A DNA stretch of 64,000 nucleotides, taken from assembly GCA_008671135.1 (NCBI GenBank), contig RQAP01000047.1, positions 62,001-126,000 on the forward strand. Direction: 5' to 3'. The notes beneath the pieces were generated by a model. It was not told the origin of the DNA and ran no database searches. It saw only the letters and a list, made by a program, of their open reading frames with translations. The position numbers were made by a program, and so were the translations under genes. Positions 6,378 to 15,450 of the stretch are shown here, one piece after another; within the stretch, counting starts at the first letter, position 1; each line of letters starts with the position of its first letter. Origin of the DNA: Collinsella aerofaciens. GTDB lineage: Bacteria > Actinomycetota > Coriobacteriia > Coriobacteriales > Coriobacteriaceae.

Positions 6378-9026
6378 ATGGTGAAAAAGTCACCGGAAAA
6401 CACTACTCCCGCAATTGTGGACAACGTAGAGGCGCTTGAGGCTAAGCTCGCTCAGATGCGAGAGGCCCAGGCGCTTTTTGCTACGTACACGCAGGAGCAG
6501 GTCGACAAGATCTTCTATGAGGCCGCCATGGCCGCCAACAAGGCTCGTATCCCGTTGGCGAAGATGGCCATCGAGGAGACCGGCCGCGGCGTTCTTGAGG
6601 ACAAGGTCATCAAGAACCACTACGCCGCAGAGTACATCTACAACGCTTACAAGAACACCAAGACCTGTGGTGTCCTGGAGCGCGACGAGGCTTACGGCAT
6701 CACCAAGATCGCCGAGCCCATCGGCATCGTGGGCGCCGTCATCCCGACGACCAACCCCACCTCCACCGCGATCTTCAAGACGCTGATCAGCCTGAAGACC
6801 CGCAACGCCATCATCATCTCCCCGCACCCGGCTGCCGCCAAGTGCACCATCGCCGCCGCCAAGCTCGTGCTTGACGCCGCCGTCAAGGCCGGCGCCCCCG
6901 AGGGCATCATCGGCTGGGTCGATGTCCCCTCCATCGAGCTGACCAACATGGTCATGCGCGACGTCGACATCATCCTCGCCACCGGTGGCCCGGGCATGGT
7001 CAAGGCCGCCTACTCCTCGGGCAAGCCCGCCCTGGGCGTTGGCGCCGGTAACACCCCGGTCGTCATCGACGACACCGCCGACGTGCTGCTCGCCGTCAAC
7101 TCCATCATTCACTCCAAGACCTTCGACAACGGCATGATCTGCGCTTCCGAACAGTCCGTGACCGTCATCGACACCATCTATGACCAGGTCAAGGCCGAGT
7201 TCCAGAAGCGCGGCTGCTACTTCGTCAAGCAGGGTGCCGAGATGGAGGCCCTGCGTGCCGCCATGTTCAAGAACGGCGCTCTCGATCACCGCATCCCCGG
7301 CATGGCTGCCGCCAAGATCGCCGAGCTCGCCGGCATCGAGGTTCCCGCCAAGACCAAGATCCTGATCGCCGAGGTCACCTCCACCGACCCCGCCAAGGAG
7401 GAGTTCTCCCACGAGAAGCTCTCCCCGGTCCTGGCCATGTACCACGCCAAGGACTTCCAGGAGGCCGTCGACAAGGCCGAGCACCTGGTGCTCGCCGGTG
7501 GCCCGGGCCACACCGCCTCTCTGTACGTGCACCCCGCACAGGCCGAGAAGATCAGCCTGTTCGAGCACGTCATGAAGGCCTGCCGTATCGTCATCAACAC
7601 CCCGTCCTCGCACGGTGGCATCGGTGACCTGTACAACTTTGGCATGAAGCCGTCTCTGACCCTGGGCTGCGGCTCCTGGGGCGGCAACTCCGTCTCCGAG
7701 AACGTTGGGGTGAAGCACTTGATCAACGTTAAGACTGTGGCCGAGCGCCGTGAGAACATGCTGTGGTTCCGCGCTCCCGAGAAGGTCTACTTCAAGAAGG
7801 GTTCCACGCCCGTCGCCCTCGACGAGCTGGGCAACGTCATGGGCAAGAAGCGCGCCTTCATCGTCACCGACCAGTTCCTCTTCAAGAATGGCAACACCCG
7901 CGCCATCGAGGCCAAGCTCGACGAGATGGGCATCGCCCACGACTGCTTCTACGACGTCGAGCCCGATCCGTCGCTGCAGTGCGCACGTCGCGGCGCCAAG
8001 CAGATGGCTCTCTTTGAGCCGGACGTCATCATCGCCGTCGGCGGTGGCTCCGCTATGGATGCCGGCAAGATCATGTGGATGATGTACGAGCACCCCGAGT
8101 GCAAGTTTGAGGACATGGCCATGGACTTCATGGACATCCGCAAGCGTATCTTCACCTTCCCCGAGATGGGCAAGAAGGCCTACTTCGTCGCCGTTCCGAC
8201 CTCTTCGGGTACCGGCTCCGAGTGCACGCCGTTCGCCATCATCACCGACAAGGAGACCGGCATCAAGTGGCCGCTCGCCGACTACGCGCTGCTCCCCAAC
8301 ATGGCTATCGTCGACGCCGACAACTGCATGACCGCCCCGCGCGGCCTGACCGCTGCCTCCGGCATCGACGTCATGACCCACGCCATCGAGTCCTACGTCT
8401 CCATCATGGCTTCCGACTACACCAAGGGCCTCTCCGAGCGTGCTGCTAAGCTCGTCTTCGAGAACCTGCCCTCCAGCTTCACGAACGGCGCCAAGGACCC
8501 GCACGCCCGCGAGGAGATGCACAACGCCTCCTGCATGGCCGGTATGGCCTTCGCCAACGCCTTCCTGGGCCTCAACCACTCCATGGCCCACAAGCTCGGC
8601 GCTTTCCATCACCTGCCCCACGGCCTCGCAAACGCCGTCATCCTGACCCGCGTCATGCGCTACAACGCCGCCGAGGCTCCCGTCAAGATGGGTACCTTCT
8701 CCCAGTATCCTTACCCCAACGCGCTGCACAACTACGCCGAGATGGCCAAGTACTGCGGCATCGAGGGCAAGGACGACAAGGAGGTCTTCGAGAACTTCAT
8801 CACGAAGCTCGAGGAGCTCAAGGACTTCATCGGTGTCAAGAAGACCATCGCCGACTACGGTGTTGACGAGCAGTACTTCCTCGACACCCTCGACGAGATG
8901 ACCGAGCAGGCATTCAACGACCAGTGCACCGGCGCTAACCCGCGCTACCCGCTCATGAGCGAGATCAAGGAGCTCTACCTGGACGCCTACTACGGCCGCG
9001 AGCCTCAGGACTACGCCGTCTGCTAG
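6378..9026 (+). CDS. adhE: Bifunctional acetaldehyde-CoA / alcohol dehydrogenase
   Basis: Reduces acetyl-CoA through acetaldehyde to ethanol, regenerating two NAD+ in fermentation. The 882-residue length is normal for AdhE. The N-terminal half is a CoA-acylating aldehyde dehydrogenase with catalytic C255 in FDNGMICASEQS and the ATGGPGMVKAAYSSGKP nucleotide loop. The C-terminal half is an iron alcohol dehydrogenase with GGGSAMDAGK and the metal histidines in NHSMAHKLGAFHHLPHG. AAGGAG precedes ATG 6378. Codon use is extremely biased to C/G third positions, suggesting high expression. The antisense strand is open for almost the whole gene only because of that bias. Confidence 0.97.
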   Translation: MVKKSPENTTPAIVDNVEALEAKLAQMREAQALFATYTQEQVDKIFYEAAMAANKARIPLAKMAIEETGRGVLEDKVIKNHYAAEYIYNAYKNTKTCGVLERDEAYGITKIAEPIGIVGAVIPTTNPTSTAIFKTLISLKTRNAIIISPHPAAAKCTIAAAKLVLDAAVKAGAPEGIIGWVDVPSIELTNMVMRDVDIILATGGPGMVKAAYSSGKPALGVGAGNTPVVIDDTADVLLAVNSIIHSKTFDNGMICASEQSVTVIDTIYDQVKAEFQKRGCYFVKQGAEMEALRAAMFKNGALDHRIPGMAAAKIAELAGIEVPAKTKILIAEVTSTDPAKEEFSHEKLSPVLAMYHAKDFQEAVDKAEHLVLAGGPGHTASLYVHPAQAEKISLFEHVMKACRIVINTPSSHGGIGDLYNFGMKPSLTLGCGSWGGNSVSENVGVKHLINVKTVAERRENMLWFRAPEKVYFKKGSTPVALDELGNVMGKKRAFIVTDQFLFKNGNTRAIEAKLDEMGIAHDCFYDVEPDPSLQCARRGAKQMALFEPDVIIAVGGGSAMDAGKIMWMMYEHPECKFEDMAMDFMDIRKRIFTFPEMGKKAYFVAVPTSSGTGSECTPFAIITDKETGIKWPLADYALLPNMAIVDADNCMTAPRGLTAASGIDVMTHAIESYVSIMASDYTKGLSERAAKLVFENLPSSFTNGAKDPHAREEMHNASCMAGMAFANAFLGLNHSMAHKLGAFHHLPHGLANAVILTRVMRYNAAEAPVKMGTFSQYPYPNALHNYAEMAKYCGIEGKDDKEVFENFITKLEELKDFIGVKKTIADYGVDEQYFLDTLDEMTEQAFNDQCTGANPRYPLMSEIKELYLDAYYGREPQDYAVC

Positions 9027-9043
9027 TTTTAGCACGGTTTTTA

Positions 9044-9082
9044 ACGGCGGGGGTGCACGGGTGTTTCACACACCCCCGCCGT
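9044..9082 (+). terminator. Strong hairpin after adhE
   Basis: GGCGGGGGTG pairs with CACCCCCGCC around a loop of about 17 nt. No T-tract follows, so it may stabilise the adhE 3' end or attenuate read-through into the next gene. Confidence 0.45.
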
Positions 9083-9114
9083 CGCTTCTATCGCATCGTT
9101 GAAAGGATGCAACC

Positions 9115-9879
9115 ATGCTGCTACCCGATTCCAAGACCGAGCTCGTCCGTCGCGGCAACAAGGTCGTTTACGACCTGGGCGACAAGATCGTCAAGGTCTT
9201 TAACGAGACCAAGCCCGTCTCCGACGTGTTCAACGAGGCTTTGAATCTTGCCCGCATCAATGAGTGCGGCATCCGCAGCCCCAAGGCTCTCGAGGTTTCC
9301 CAGCTCGAGAACGCCAACGGCTGGGCGCTCGTGACCGAGAAGGTTCCGGGCACCACCCTTGCCGAGAAGATGACTGCCGAGCCCCAGCGCTTTGGTGAGT
9401 ACCTCGAGATGTTCGTCGACCTCCAGATCGAGATCCACGGCTACACCTCCCCGCTGCTCAACCGTCAGCGCGACAAGTTCGCCCGCATGATCGACAGCCT
9501 TGATCAGCTCAATGCCACCACGCGCTACAACCTTCAGGAGCGTCTGGACGGCATGACCAAGGAGTTCAAGGTCTGCCACGGCGACTTCAACCCCTCCAAC
9601 GTCATCGTCGGCGACGACGGCCAGCTCTATGTGTGCGACTGGGCACACGCCACCCAGGGTTCCCCTGCTGCCGACGTTGCCACCACCTACCTGCTCTTTG
9701 CTCTCAACAGCAAGGATCAGGCTGAGGCCTACCTGGAGCTCTACTGCGACCGCGCCGACATGCCCATGCAGGTCGTGCGTCAGTGGACGAGCATCGTCGC
9801 CGCTTCCGAGCTCGCTCGCAAGCGCAACGTGAACGATGAGTTCCTTAAGAACTGGATCGACGTCGTCGATTATCAGTAA
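9115..9879 (+). CDS. Phosphotransferase-like protein (APH/choline-kinase fold)
   Basis: Predicted small-molecule kinase of the aminoglycoside phosphotransferase superfamily, 254 residues, cytosolic. The Brenner motif CHGDFNPSNVIV (about 155-166) supplies the catalytic Asp and Asn, and VCDWAHATQGSPAADVA (about 174-190) the metal-binding Asp and family helix. The N-terminal lobe has the beta-sheet pattern VVYDLGDKIVKVFN with the nucleotide-site lysine. GAAAGGATG lies just upstream of ATG 9115. It follows adhE by 88 nt on the same strand and has its own terminator. The substrate cannot be told from sequence. Relatives include choline, fructosamine and uncharacterised kinases, and there is no reason to call it a resistance gene. 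Confidence 0.75.
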   Translation: MLLPDSKTELVRRGNKVVYDLGDKIVKVFNETKPVSDVFNEALNLARINECGIRSPKALEVSQLENANGWALVTEKVPGTTLAEKMTAEPQRFGEYLEMFVDLQIEIHGYTSPLLNRQRDKFARMIDSLDQLNATTRYNLQERLDGMTKEFKVCHGDFNPSNVIVGDDGQLYVCDWAHATQGSPAADVATTYLLFALNSKDQAEAYLELYCDRADMPMQVVRQWTSIVAASELARKRNVNDEFLKNWIDVVDYQ

Positions 9880-9916
9880 TATCTGAGCGATTCATTTCGC
9901 ATCGGAGGCACAAAGG

Positions 9917-9949
9917 AAACCCCGCAGCTCACTTGGGCTGTGGGGTTTT
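9917..9949 (+). terminator. Intrinsic terminator after the APH-family gene
   Basis: AACCCCGCAGC pairs with GCTGTGGGGTT around a short loop and is followed by TTTTCCTTTT. Confidence 0.8.
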
Positions 9950-9976
9950 CCTTTTAGATATCAAGGATGCCACAAG

Positions 9977-10027
9977 ATAAAAGGACGGCCCCACATCTCC
10001 CCGATCTGGAGAAATGCGGGGCCGTCC
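9977..10027 (-). terminator. Intrinsic terminator of the pyrH-proS operon
   Basis: On the minus strand a long stem GGACGGCCCC-GCATTTCTCC / GGAGATGT-GGGGCCGTCC is followed by TTTTATC. It lies 30 nt past the proS stop and faces the plus-strand terminator, separating convergent units. Confidence 0.85.
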
Positions 10028-10057
10028 CGTATATCGAACTACAAGCGAAATTGTCGA

Positions 10058-11779
10058 TTAACGGCGGGCCGCCTTAACAAGCTCGGCAACCTTGGCGACG
10101 ACCTCGTCGATCGCTACATCCTCGCGCTCGCCCGTAGCACGGTCCTTGAGCTCAACGGTACCGTTCTTAAGGCCGCGCTTGCCCAGAACCACCTGATACG
10201 GGAAGCCCATAAGGTCGTTATCGGCAAACTTAAAGCCCGGACGCTCATCGCGATCGTCGACGACGACCTCGATACCCTCGGAACACAGGCCATCAACAAT
10301 CTGCTCGCAGACGGTAGCGCACTCTTCCTTCTTGGGATCAAGCGGAATCACCGCGACCTCGTACGGGGCAACGGAGACCGGCCAGACGATACCGTGCTCG
10401 TCATTGTGCTGCTCCACGACGGCAGCAAGCGAGCGGGACACGCCCACGCCGTAACAACCCATGATGAGCGGCTTCTCCTTGCCGTCCTCATCCATAAAGG
10501 TGGCACCCATTGCCTCGGAATACTTGGTGCCCAGCTGGAAGACCTGGGAGACCTCGATGCCGCGAGCAGCAGAGAGCGGCTTGCCGCAGTGCGGGCAGGG
10601 ATCGCCGGCAACGACGGTTACCAAGTCGGCCCACTCATCGACGGTAAAGTCGCGCTCGGGGCAGGCACCGGTAAAGTGATAATCGACCTCGTTGGCACCG
10701 CAGGCCCACTGCTTGGACTCGCGCAGGCTCTCGTCGCACACCAGACGAATGCCCTCGGGCAGGTTAACCGGTCCGATAAAGCCCTTATGCAGACCGTAGG
10801 TCTGGAGCTCCTCATCGGTCATCATACGATAACCCTTGCCAAAGACGTGCTCGGCCTTGCAGTCATTGAGCTCATGATCACCCGGGACAATGGCCACGAC
10901 GGGCTTGCCCTCGGCGTCGATGAGTGCCAGCGACTTGCGCGTGCCGTTCTCGGGGAAGCCGAAGAACTTTGCAACGGCCTCGATGGTGCCCATGCCCGGA
11001 GTCTCGACCTTGGTAAGCGTACCGTCGCCAGGACCCTCGGTCACAACGACCTTGGTGCTTGCGGCCTCATCGTCGGCAGCGAAGCCGCAATCGTCGCAGT
11101 AGACGAGCGAAGCCTCGCCGGCGTCGGCCAAAGCCATGTACTCGACGGAGGTATCGCCACCGATCTCGCCGGAGTCGGCGACAACGGGCAAGGCCTTGAT
11201 GTAGCAGCGCTCGCAAATGTTGGCATAGGCCTGCTTCATCTTGTCGTACTCCTCCTGCAGGCTCACCTGCGTGGCGGAGAAGCTGTAGGCGTCCTTCATG
11301 ATGAACTCGCGACCGCGCATCAGGCCAAAGCGGGGACGGAACTCGTCGCGGAACTTATCCTGAATGTGGTACAGGTTGACGGGCAGCTGTTTGTAGGAGC
11401 GCAGCTCGTTGCGCACCAGAGCCGTGACGGTCTCTTCGTGCGTGGGGCCCAGGACGAACTCGCGACCGTGACGGTCGTCAAAGCGCACAAGCTCCTTGCC
11501 ATAGGCGTCGATGCGTCCGGACTCACGCCACAACTCGGCGTCGACCATGATAGGCATCATAAGCTCCTGGGCGCCGGCAGCGTCCATCTCGTCGCGCACG
11601 ATGTTCTCAATCTTGCGGATCGAGCGCCAAGCAAGCGGCAGATAGGAATACAGACCGGCGGCCTCCTTGCGGATCATGCCGGCACGGAGCAGCAGGCGGT
11701 GGCTGGCGAGCTCAGCGTCCGCCGGATCCTCTTTAAGCGTCGGCGCGTAGAGCTTAGACATATACATTGCTCGGGTCAT
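10058..11779 (-). CDS. proS: Prolyl-tRNA synthetase (bacterial type with editing domain)
   Basis: Charges tRNA-Pro and hydrolyses mischarged Ala-tRNA-Pro. At 573 residues it is the long bacterial form. Class II motif 2 (KFRDEFRPRFGLMRGREF, about 145) is followed by an inserted YbaK-like editing domain (about 225-385), then motif 3 and the anticodon-binding domain starting near VAPYEVAVIPLD (about 470). GAGGAG precedes ATG 11779 by 7 nt. It directly follows ispG (stop at 11782-11780) and is the last gene before the operon terminator. Confidence 0.97.
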   Translation of the reverse strand: MTRAMYMSKLYAPTLKEDPADAELASHRLLLRAGMIRKEAAGLYSYLPLAWRSIRKIENIVRDEMDAAGAQELMMPIMVDAELWRESGRIDAYGKELVRFDDRHGREFVLGPTHEETVTALVRNELRSYKQLPVNLYHIQDKFRDEFRPRFGLMRGREFIMKDAYSFSATQVSLQEEYDKMKQAYANICERCYIKALPVVADSGEIGGDTSVEYMALADAGEASLVYCDDCGFAADDEAASTKVVVTEGPGDGTLTKVETPGMGTIEAVAKFFGFPENGTRKSLALIDAEGKPVVAIVPGDHELNDCKAEHVFGKGYRMMTDEELQTYGLHKGFIGPVNLPEGIRLVCDESLRESKQWACGANEVDYHFTGACPERDFTVDEWADLVTVVAGDPCPHCGKPLSAARGIEVSQVFQLGTKYSEAMGATFMDEDGKEKPLIMGCYGVGVSRSLAAVVEQHNDEHGIVWPVSVAPYEVAVIPLDPKKEECATVCEQIVDGLCSEGIEVVVDDRDERPGFKFADNDLMGFPYQVVLGKRGLKNGTVELKDRATGEREDVAIDEVVAKVAELVKAARR

Positions 11780-12862
11780 TTATTTCTCCTCAATAAGCTT
11801 GTCGACCTCGGCCATAAGCGCGTCGACAATTTGGTCCTCAGCTACTTTACCAATGATCCGGCCATGCGAAAAGAGCAAGGCCTGACCACGTCCGCAAGCA
11901 ACGCCCAGGTCGGCATCAGAAGCCTCACCGGGGCCATTAACGGCACATCCCATCACGGCGATCGAAAGCGGCGCGGAGTAGTTCTTAAGCCGCTCGGTGA
12001 CCTCCTCGGCGATGGGAATGAGATTAACCTGGCAGCGGGCGCACGTGGGGCACGAGACAATCTCGGGGCCACGGCGACGCAGGCCCAGCGACTGCAGAAT
12101 ACCCCAAGCGACCGGCGGCTCCTCAAGCGGATCGGCCGTGAGCGACACACGCATGGTGTCGCCAATGCCTTCGGAAAGCAAGATACCCAAGCCTACAGAG
12201 CTCTTGATAGTACCTTGGAGCTTGGTCCCAGCCTCCGTCACGCCCAGGTGAAGCGGAACGTGGGGAATCTCACGCGACAAGGCTCGATAGGTATCGAGCG
12301 TCGTTTGCACGCTATGGGCCTTAGCCGAAAGCACGATGTTCGTAAAGCCGCGGTCTTCAAAATGCTTGACGAAACGCTCGCTCGACATCACGAGCTTTTC
12401 GGGCTGCGAAAGATCGTCGCGCTCGGCAATATCTTGCTCAAGCGAGCCCGCGTTCACGCCAATGCGAATCGCACAGCCCGCGGCGCCGGCGGCGTCGATG
12501 ACGGCATCGACCTTAGCCCAATCGCCGATATTGCCGGGATTGATGCGGAGCTTGGCGGCACCGGCCTCCACAGCGCCAATGGCCAGCTTGTGGTTAAAGT
12601 GGATATCGGCAACGATTGGCACCGGAGACTCGGCACAGATGGTGCGGAAACCCTCAAGCGCGGCCTCGGTGGGCACGCTCACGCGCACGATATCGCAGCC
12701 AGCCTGCGCCAACGCACACACTTGAACAAGCGTTGCCTGGGCATCAGCGGTATCGGTACAGGTCATGGACTGAACCACCACCGGAGCGCCACCACCGATC
12801 TGCACGCCGCCCACATAAACGGGGCGCGTCAGCTCGCGCGGCAAAGGATGGGATAAAGACAA
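11780..12862 (-). CDS. ispG: 4-hydroxy-3-methylbut-2-enyl-diphosphate synthase
   Basis: [4Fe-4S] enzyme of the MEP isoprenoid pathway, converting ME-cPP to HMBPP. The 360-residue protein has the TIM-barrel half with VQSMTCTDTAD and the C-terminal cluster cysteines in SCPTCARCQ and VMGCAVNGPGE. The start is taken as TTG 12862 because AGGGGAG lies 8 nt upstream and the earlier in-frame sequence is hydrophobic and unlike the family. A GTG 12 nt earlier is less well spaced. It sits between rseP and proS with no gap to proS. Confidence 0.95.
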   Translation of the reverse strand: MSLSHPLPRELTRPVYVGGVQIGGGAPVVVQSMTCTDTADAQATLVQVCALAQAGCDIVRVSVPTEAALEGFRTICAESPVPIVADIHFNHKLAIGAVEAGAAKLRINPGNIGDWAKVDAVIDAAGAAGCAIRIGVNAGSLEQDIAERDDLSQPEKLVMSSERFVKHFEDRGFTNIVLSAKAHSVQTTLDTYRALSREIPHVPLHLGVTEAGTKLQGTIKSSVGLGILLSEGIGDTMRVSLTADPLEEPPVAWGILQSLGLRRRGPEIVSCPTCARCQVNLIPIAEEVTERLKNYSAPLSIAVMGCAVNGPGEASDADLGVACGRGQALLFSHGRIIGKVAEDQIVDALMAEVDKLIEEK

Positions 12863-12875
12863 TCCAAACACTCCC

Positions 12876-14237
12876 CTACAGAATAAAACGAAGGATATCG
12901 GAACGAAGCATATAGACAAACAGCAATGCGAAGAGCGCGATGCCCACATAGCTCACAATCGTCTGAGCCTTGAGAGGCAGCTCGCGACCCGCAATCTTTT
13001 GAATAATCTCGATGACTAACTTACCGCCGTCGAGCGGGGGGATGGGCAGTAAGTTCATAAAACCCAGCGAGAACGAAATGAGCGCGGCAAACGACAGGAA
13101 CGTTACGGGGCCGGCAGCAGCCGCCTGAGAGGACATGACGCTGATGCCCACGATCGACGAGGACTGGTCGAGAATCTCCATCGTATGCTGCGGCTGGAGT
13201 AGGCGCATAACGCCATCCGCCGTCTGCACAACATAGGAGAATGACAGACGCGCCGAGGTGATGGGGTCTAAACGGACCACCTGCGTAGAGGCATACACAC
13301 CTAGGCGCTCGTCCTCTTTGAGCGCAACCGTGGTCGAATGCTGCTTGCCGTCACGCTCGTACTCGATGGCGATATCGTCCTTACCGGCAGCCTTGCCGAT
13401 GGCATCGTAAACGTCCATCCAAGTAGAGCACGATACTCCGTCGACCGAAAGGATCGCATCGCCGCCCTCGATTCCCGCGGCGGCGGCAATCGAGCCTTCG
13501 TCAACCTGACCGATCACGTTGGTATCCATTGGCACGGTGACACCCGCAATGGAATAGATGCTCATAAGGAGCAAAAAACCCGTTAGGATATTGACGAGAA
13601 TGCCCGCGAGCAGCATAAAGGCGCGCTTGAGAAAGCCCTGGCCCAGATAGGTATGCGAACGCTCTTGCGCAAGGAACTCGGCCTCGCCGTACGGCAGCTC
13701 CCACACATCGCCCTCGGCAGTCGCATGCTCTCGATCGAACCGGCGGCCGTCAAAGGTGGTGTAACCCGCAGCGTCTCGAGGCAGTGTCTGATACTTGGTG
13801 GGATAGTAGCTCGGTGAGGGCTTCTCCCCATCCTCATACCAAGGTGCGATGGAGCCCCAGCCCAGCAACAGAGCACAAGCCTCGAGCACATCCTCCTCGG
13901 AAAGCTCGAGCTCGACAGCAAGGTCGGCCACGGTCACGCGACCATGACGGTAGATAGCCGCGAGCACGCGATCGGCGCACGAGACATCGGTCGGATCCAT
14001 ACCGCAGATGGCAGCGTAGCCACCCAGCAGCAGCGGCGTCACGCCAAACTTGGTTCCAATGCGACGCGACGTGTAATGGATGTCAAAGCGGCACGGCAGA
14101 CCCAAAAAGAACTCGGTCACACGGACGCCGCAGGCACGCGCCGCCAAAAAGTGGCCGCCCTCGTGCAAAAACACGAGGACGGAAAGCATCAGCAGGCCCC
14201 AGAAGACCGATGAGAGAACGCTCAGAACAGTATCCAT
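12876..14237 (-). CDS. rseP: RseP/RasP-family site-2 zinc metalloprotease, with large cytoplasmic insertion
   Basis: Intramembrane protease that in relatives cleaves anti-sigma factors and signal-peptide remnants. The first membrane helix carries FLHEGGHFLAAR (HExxH at about residues 25-29). A single PDZ domain follows the second helix (about 240-310), and the last helices carry the third zinc ligand motif PIPPLDGGK. Between GGYAAICGMD and the second helix is an insertion of about 110 residues, including a helix-turn-helix-like stretch (about 88-125), much longer than the usual linker. The common AGP.xN motif reads AGILVN. The start is uncertain: ATG 14237 has AAGGA 15 nt upstream, TTG 14252 has it too close. 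Confidence 0.9.
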   Translation of the reverse strand: MDTVLSVLSSVFWGLLMLSVLVFLHEGGHFLAARACGVRVTEFFLGLPCRFDIHYTSRRIGTKFGVTPLLLGGYAAICGMDPTDVSCADRVLAAIYRHGRVTVADLAVELELSEEDVLEACALLLGWGSIAPWYEDGEKPSPSYYPTKYQTLPRDAAGYTTFDGRRFDREHATAEGDVWELPYGEAEFLAQERSHTYLGQGFLKRAFMLLAGILVNILTGFLLLMSIYSIAGVTVPMDTNVIGQVDEGSIAAAAGIEGGDAILSVDGVSCSTWMDVYDAIGKAAGKDDIAIEYERDGKQHSTTVALKEDERLGVYASTQVVRLDPITSARLSFSYVVQTADGVMRLLQPQHTMEILDQSSSIVGISVMSSQAAAAGPVTFLSFAALISFSLGFMNLLPIPPLDGGKLVIEIIQKIAGRELPLKAQTIVSYVGIALFALLFVYMLRSDILRFIL

Positions 14238-14262
14238 AAAACGAAAAAGCAATCCTTATGGG

Positions 14263-15450
14263 TTAGGAACGGGTTGCGACGAGCACCTGCGCAGCCTTTT
14301 CACGCGCCCACGCATCGATGTCGCGAAGCTGCTCAAACGAATCGACAACCTGCGTATCGTGGGCATCCATGCAGGATTCCACAATGCGATCGATATCGGT
14401 AAAGCTGCAGCCATCGTGCAGGAAGGCATCGACAGCAACTTCGTTGGCGGCATTGAGCACGCACGGCATGGTGCCACCCGTCTTGCCGGCACGCTCGGCC
14501 AGTGCCAGACAGCGGAAGGTATCCATGTCGGCAGCATCAAACGTGAGCTGCCCCAGCTCGCGAAAATCGATACGAGGCGCCGGGGTATCCCAACGCTCGG
14601 GATACGAGAACGCGAACTGGATGGGAATACGCATGTCGGAAGCACCGAGATGCGCCATCACGGAGCCGTCGGCGAACTCGACCATAGAGTGAATCTTGGA
14701 CTGACGCTGCACGACCACGTTAATGAAATCGAGGTCGCAATTAAACAGATGCATGGCCTCAATGCGCTCCAGGCCCTTGTTCATGAGGGTGGCGGAGTCA
14801 ATGGTGATCTTTGCACCCATGGCCCACGTGGGATGTGCGAGGGCATCGGCGCGCGTCACGCGATCGAGCTCGTCGCGCGTGCGGCCAAAGAACGGACCGC
14901 CCGAGCAGGTGAGCCAAATACAATGAGCCTCGCGTGGGTTCTCCCCCAGATAGCACTGGTAGATGGCGGAGTGCTCAGAATCGACTGGAATAAGCTGGCC
15001 CGGTTGCGCCAACGGCATAAGCAAGTCGCCACCGACGACGAGGGACTCCTTGTTGGCAAGGGCAAGGCGCTTATTTGAGGTCAAGGCCGCATGGCTCGCC
15101 TCGAGACCGGCGGCGCCCACAATAGCGACGAGCACGCAGTCGACATCGTCGCGACGCGCGAGCTCGCAAACCGCTTGCGCGCCAACGCCAAGCTTCGTTC
15201 CCTCGGGCAGCTCCTGCAGCACGGCGTCATCGCCATGAGCGACATCGGCCACGGCAACCGCCGGAACCGAGAACTCGCGGGCAGCGGCAACGAGCTCGGA
15301 GGTACTGGAGTTAACGGACAGCGCCGTCACCTGCAGGAGATCGGCATGCTGGCGGCACACATCGAGCGCCTGAGTGCCGATAGAGCCCGTACAGCCCAGG
15401 ATGGCAACACGGAGACGTCCATCGGGGCCATACGTCGTCTGGAAGGACAT
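14263..15450 (-). CDS. dxr: 1-deoxy-D-xylulose 5-phosphate reductoisomerase
   Basis: Commits DXP to the MEP pathway, NADPH-dependent. The 395-residue protein has the NADPH loop LGCTGSIGTQAL (about 19-30), the LANKESLVVGG segment, the metal-binding VDSEHSAIYQC and the flexible-loop region SGGPFFG. ATG 15450 overlaps the cdsA stop codon by one base (TAATG), so translation is coupled to cdsA. Both dxr and ispG are in this operon with uppS, linking precursor and carrier-lipid synthesis. Confidence 0.97.
   Translation of the reverse strand: MSFQTTYGPDGRLRVAILGCTGSIGTQALDVCRQHADLLQVTALSVNSSTSELVAAAREFSVPAVAVADVAHGDDAVLQELPEGTKLGVGAQAVCELARRDDVDCVLVAIVGAAGLEASHAALTSNKRLALANKESLVVGGDLLMPLAQPGQLIPVDSEHSAIYQCYLGENPREAHCIWLTCSGGPFFGRTRDELDRVTRADALAHPTWAMGAKITIDSATLMNKGLERIEAMHLFNCDLDFINVVVQRQSKIHSMVEFADGSVMAHLGASDMRIPIQFAFSYPERWDTPAPRIDFRELGQLTFDAADMDTFRCLALAERAGKTGGTMPCVLNAANEVAVDAFLHDGCSFTDIDRIVESCMDAHDTQVVDSFEQLRDIDAWAREKAAQVLVATRS

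Noticed and set aside
6390..9035. Open frame of 881 codons antisense to adhE
   Set aside because: It mirrors adhE in a fixed phase and arises because adhE uses almost only C/G-ending codons; its protein is low-complexity Val/Gly/Leu/His without a recognisable domain.
9115..9879. Aminoglycoside resistance gene
   Set aside because: Shares only the general phosphotransferase fold; no specific similarity to resistance enzymes can be claimed from sequence alone.
10394..12856. 820-codon plus-strand frame over proS and ispG
   Set aside because: Antisense shadow of two certain genes; composition is repetitive and has no start context.
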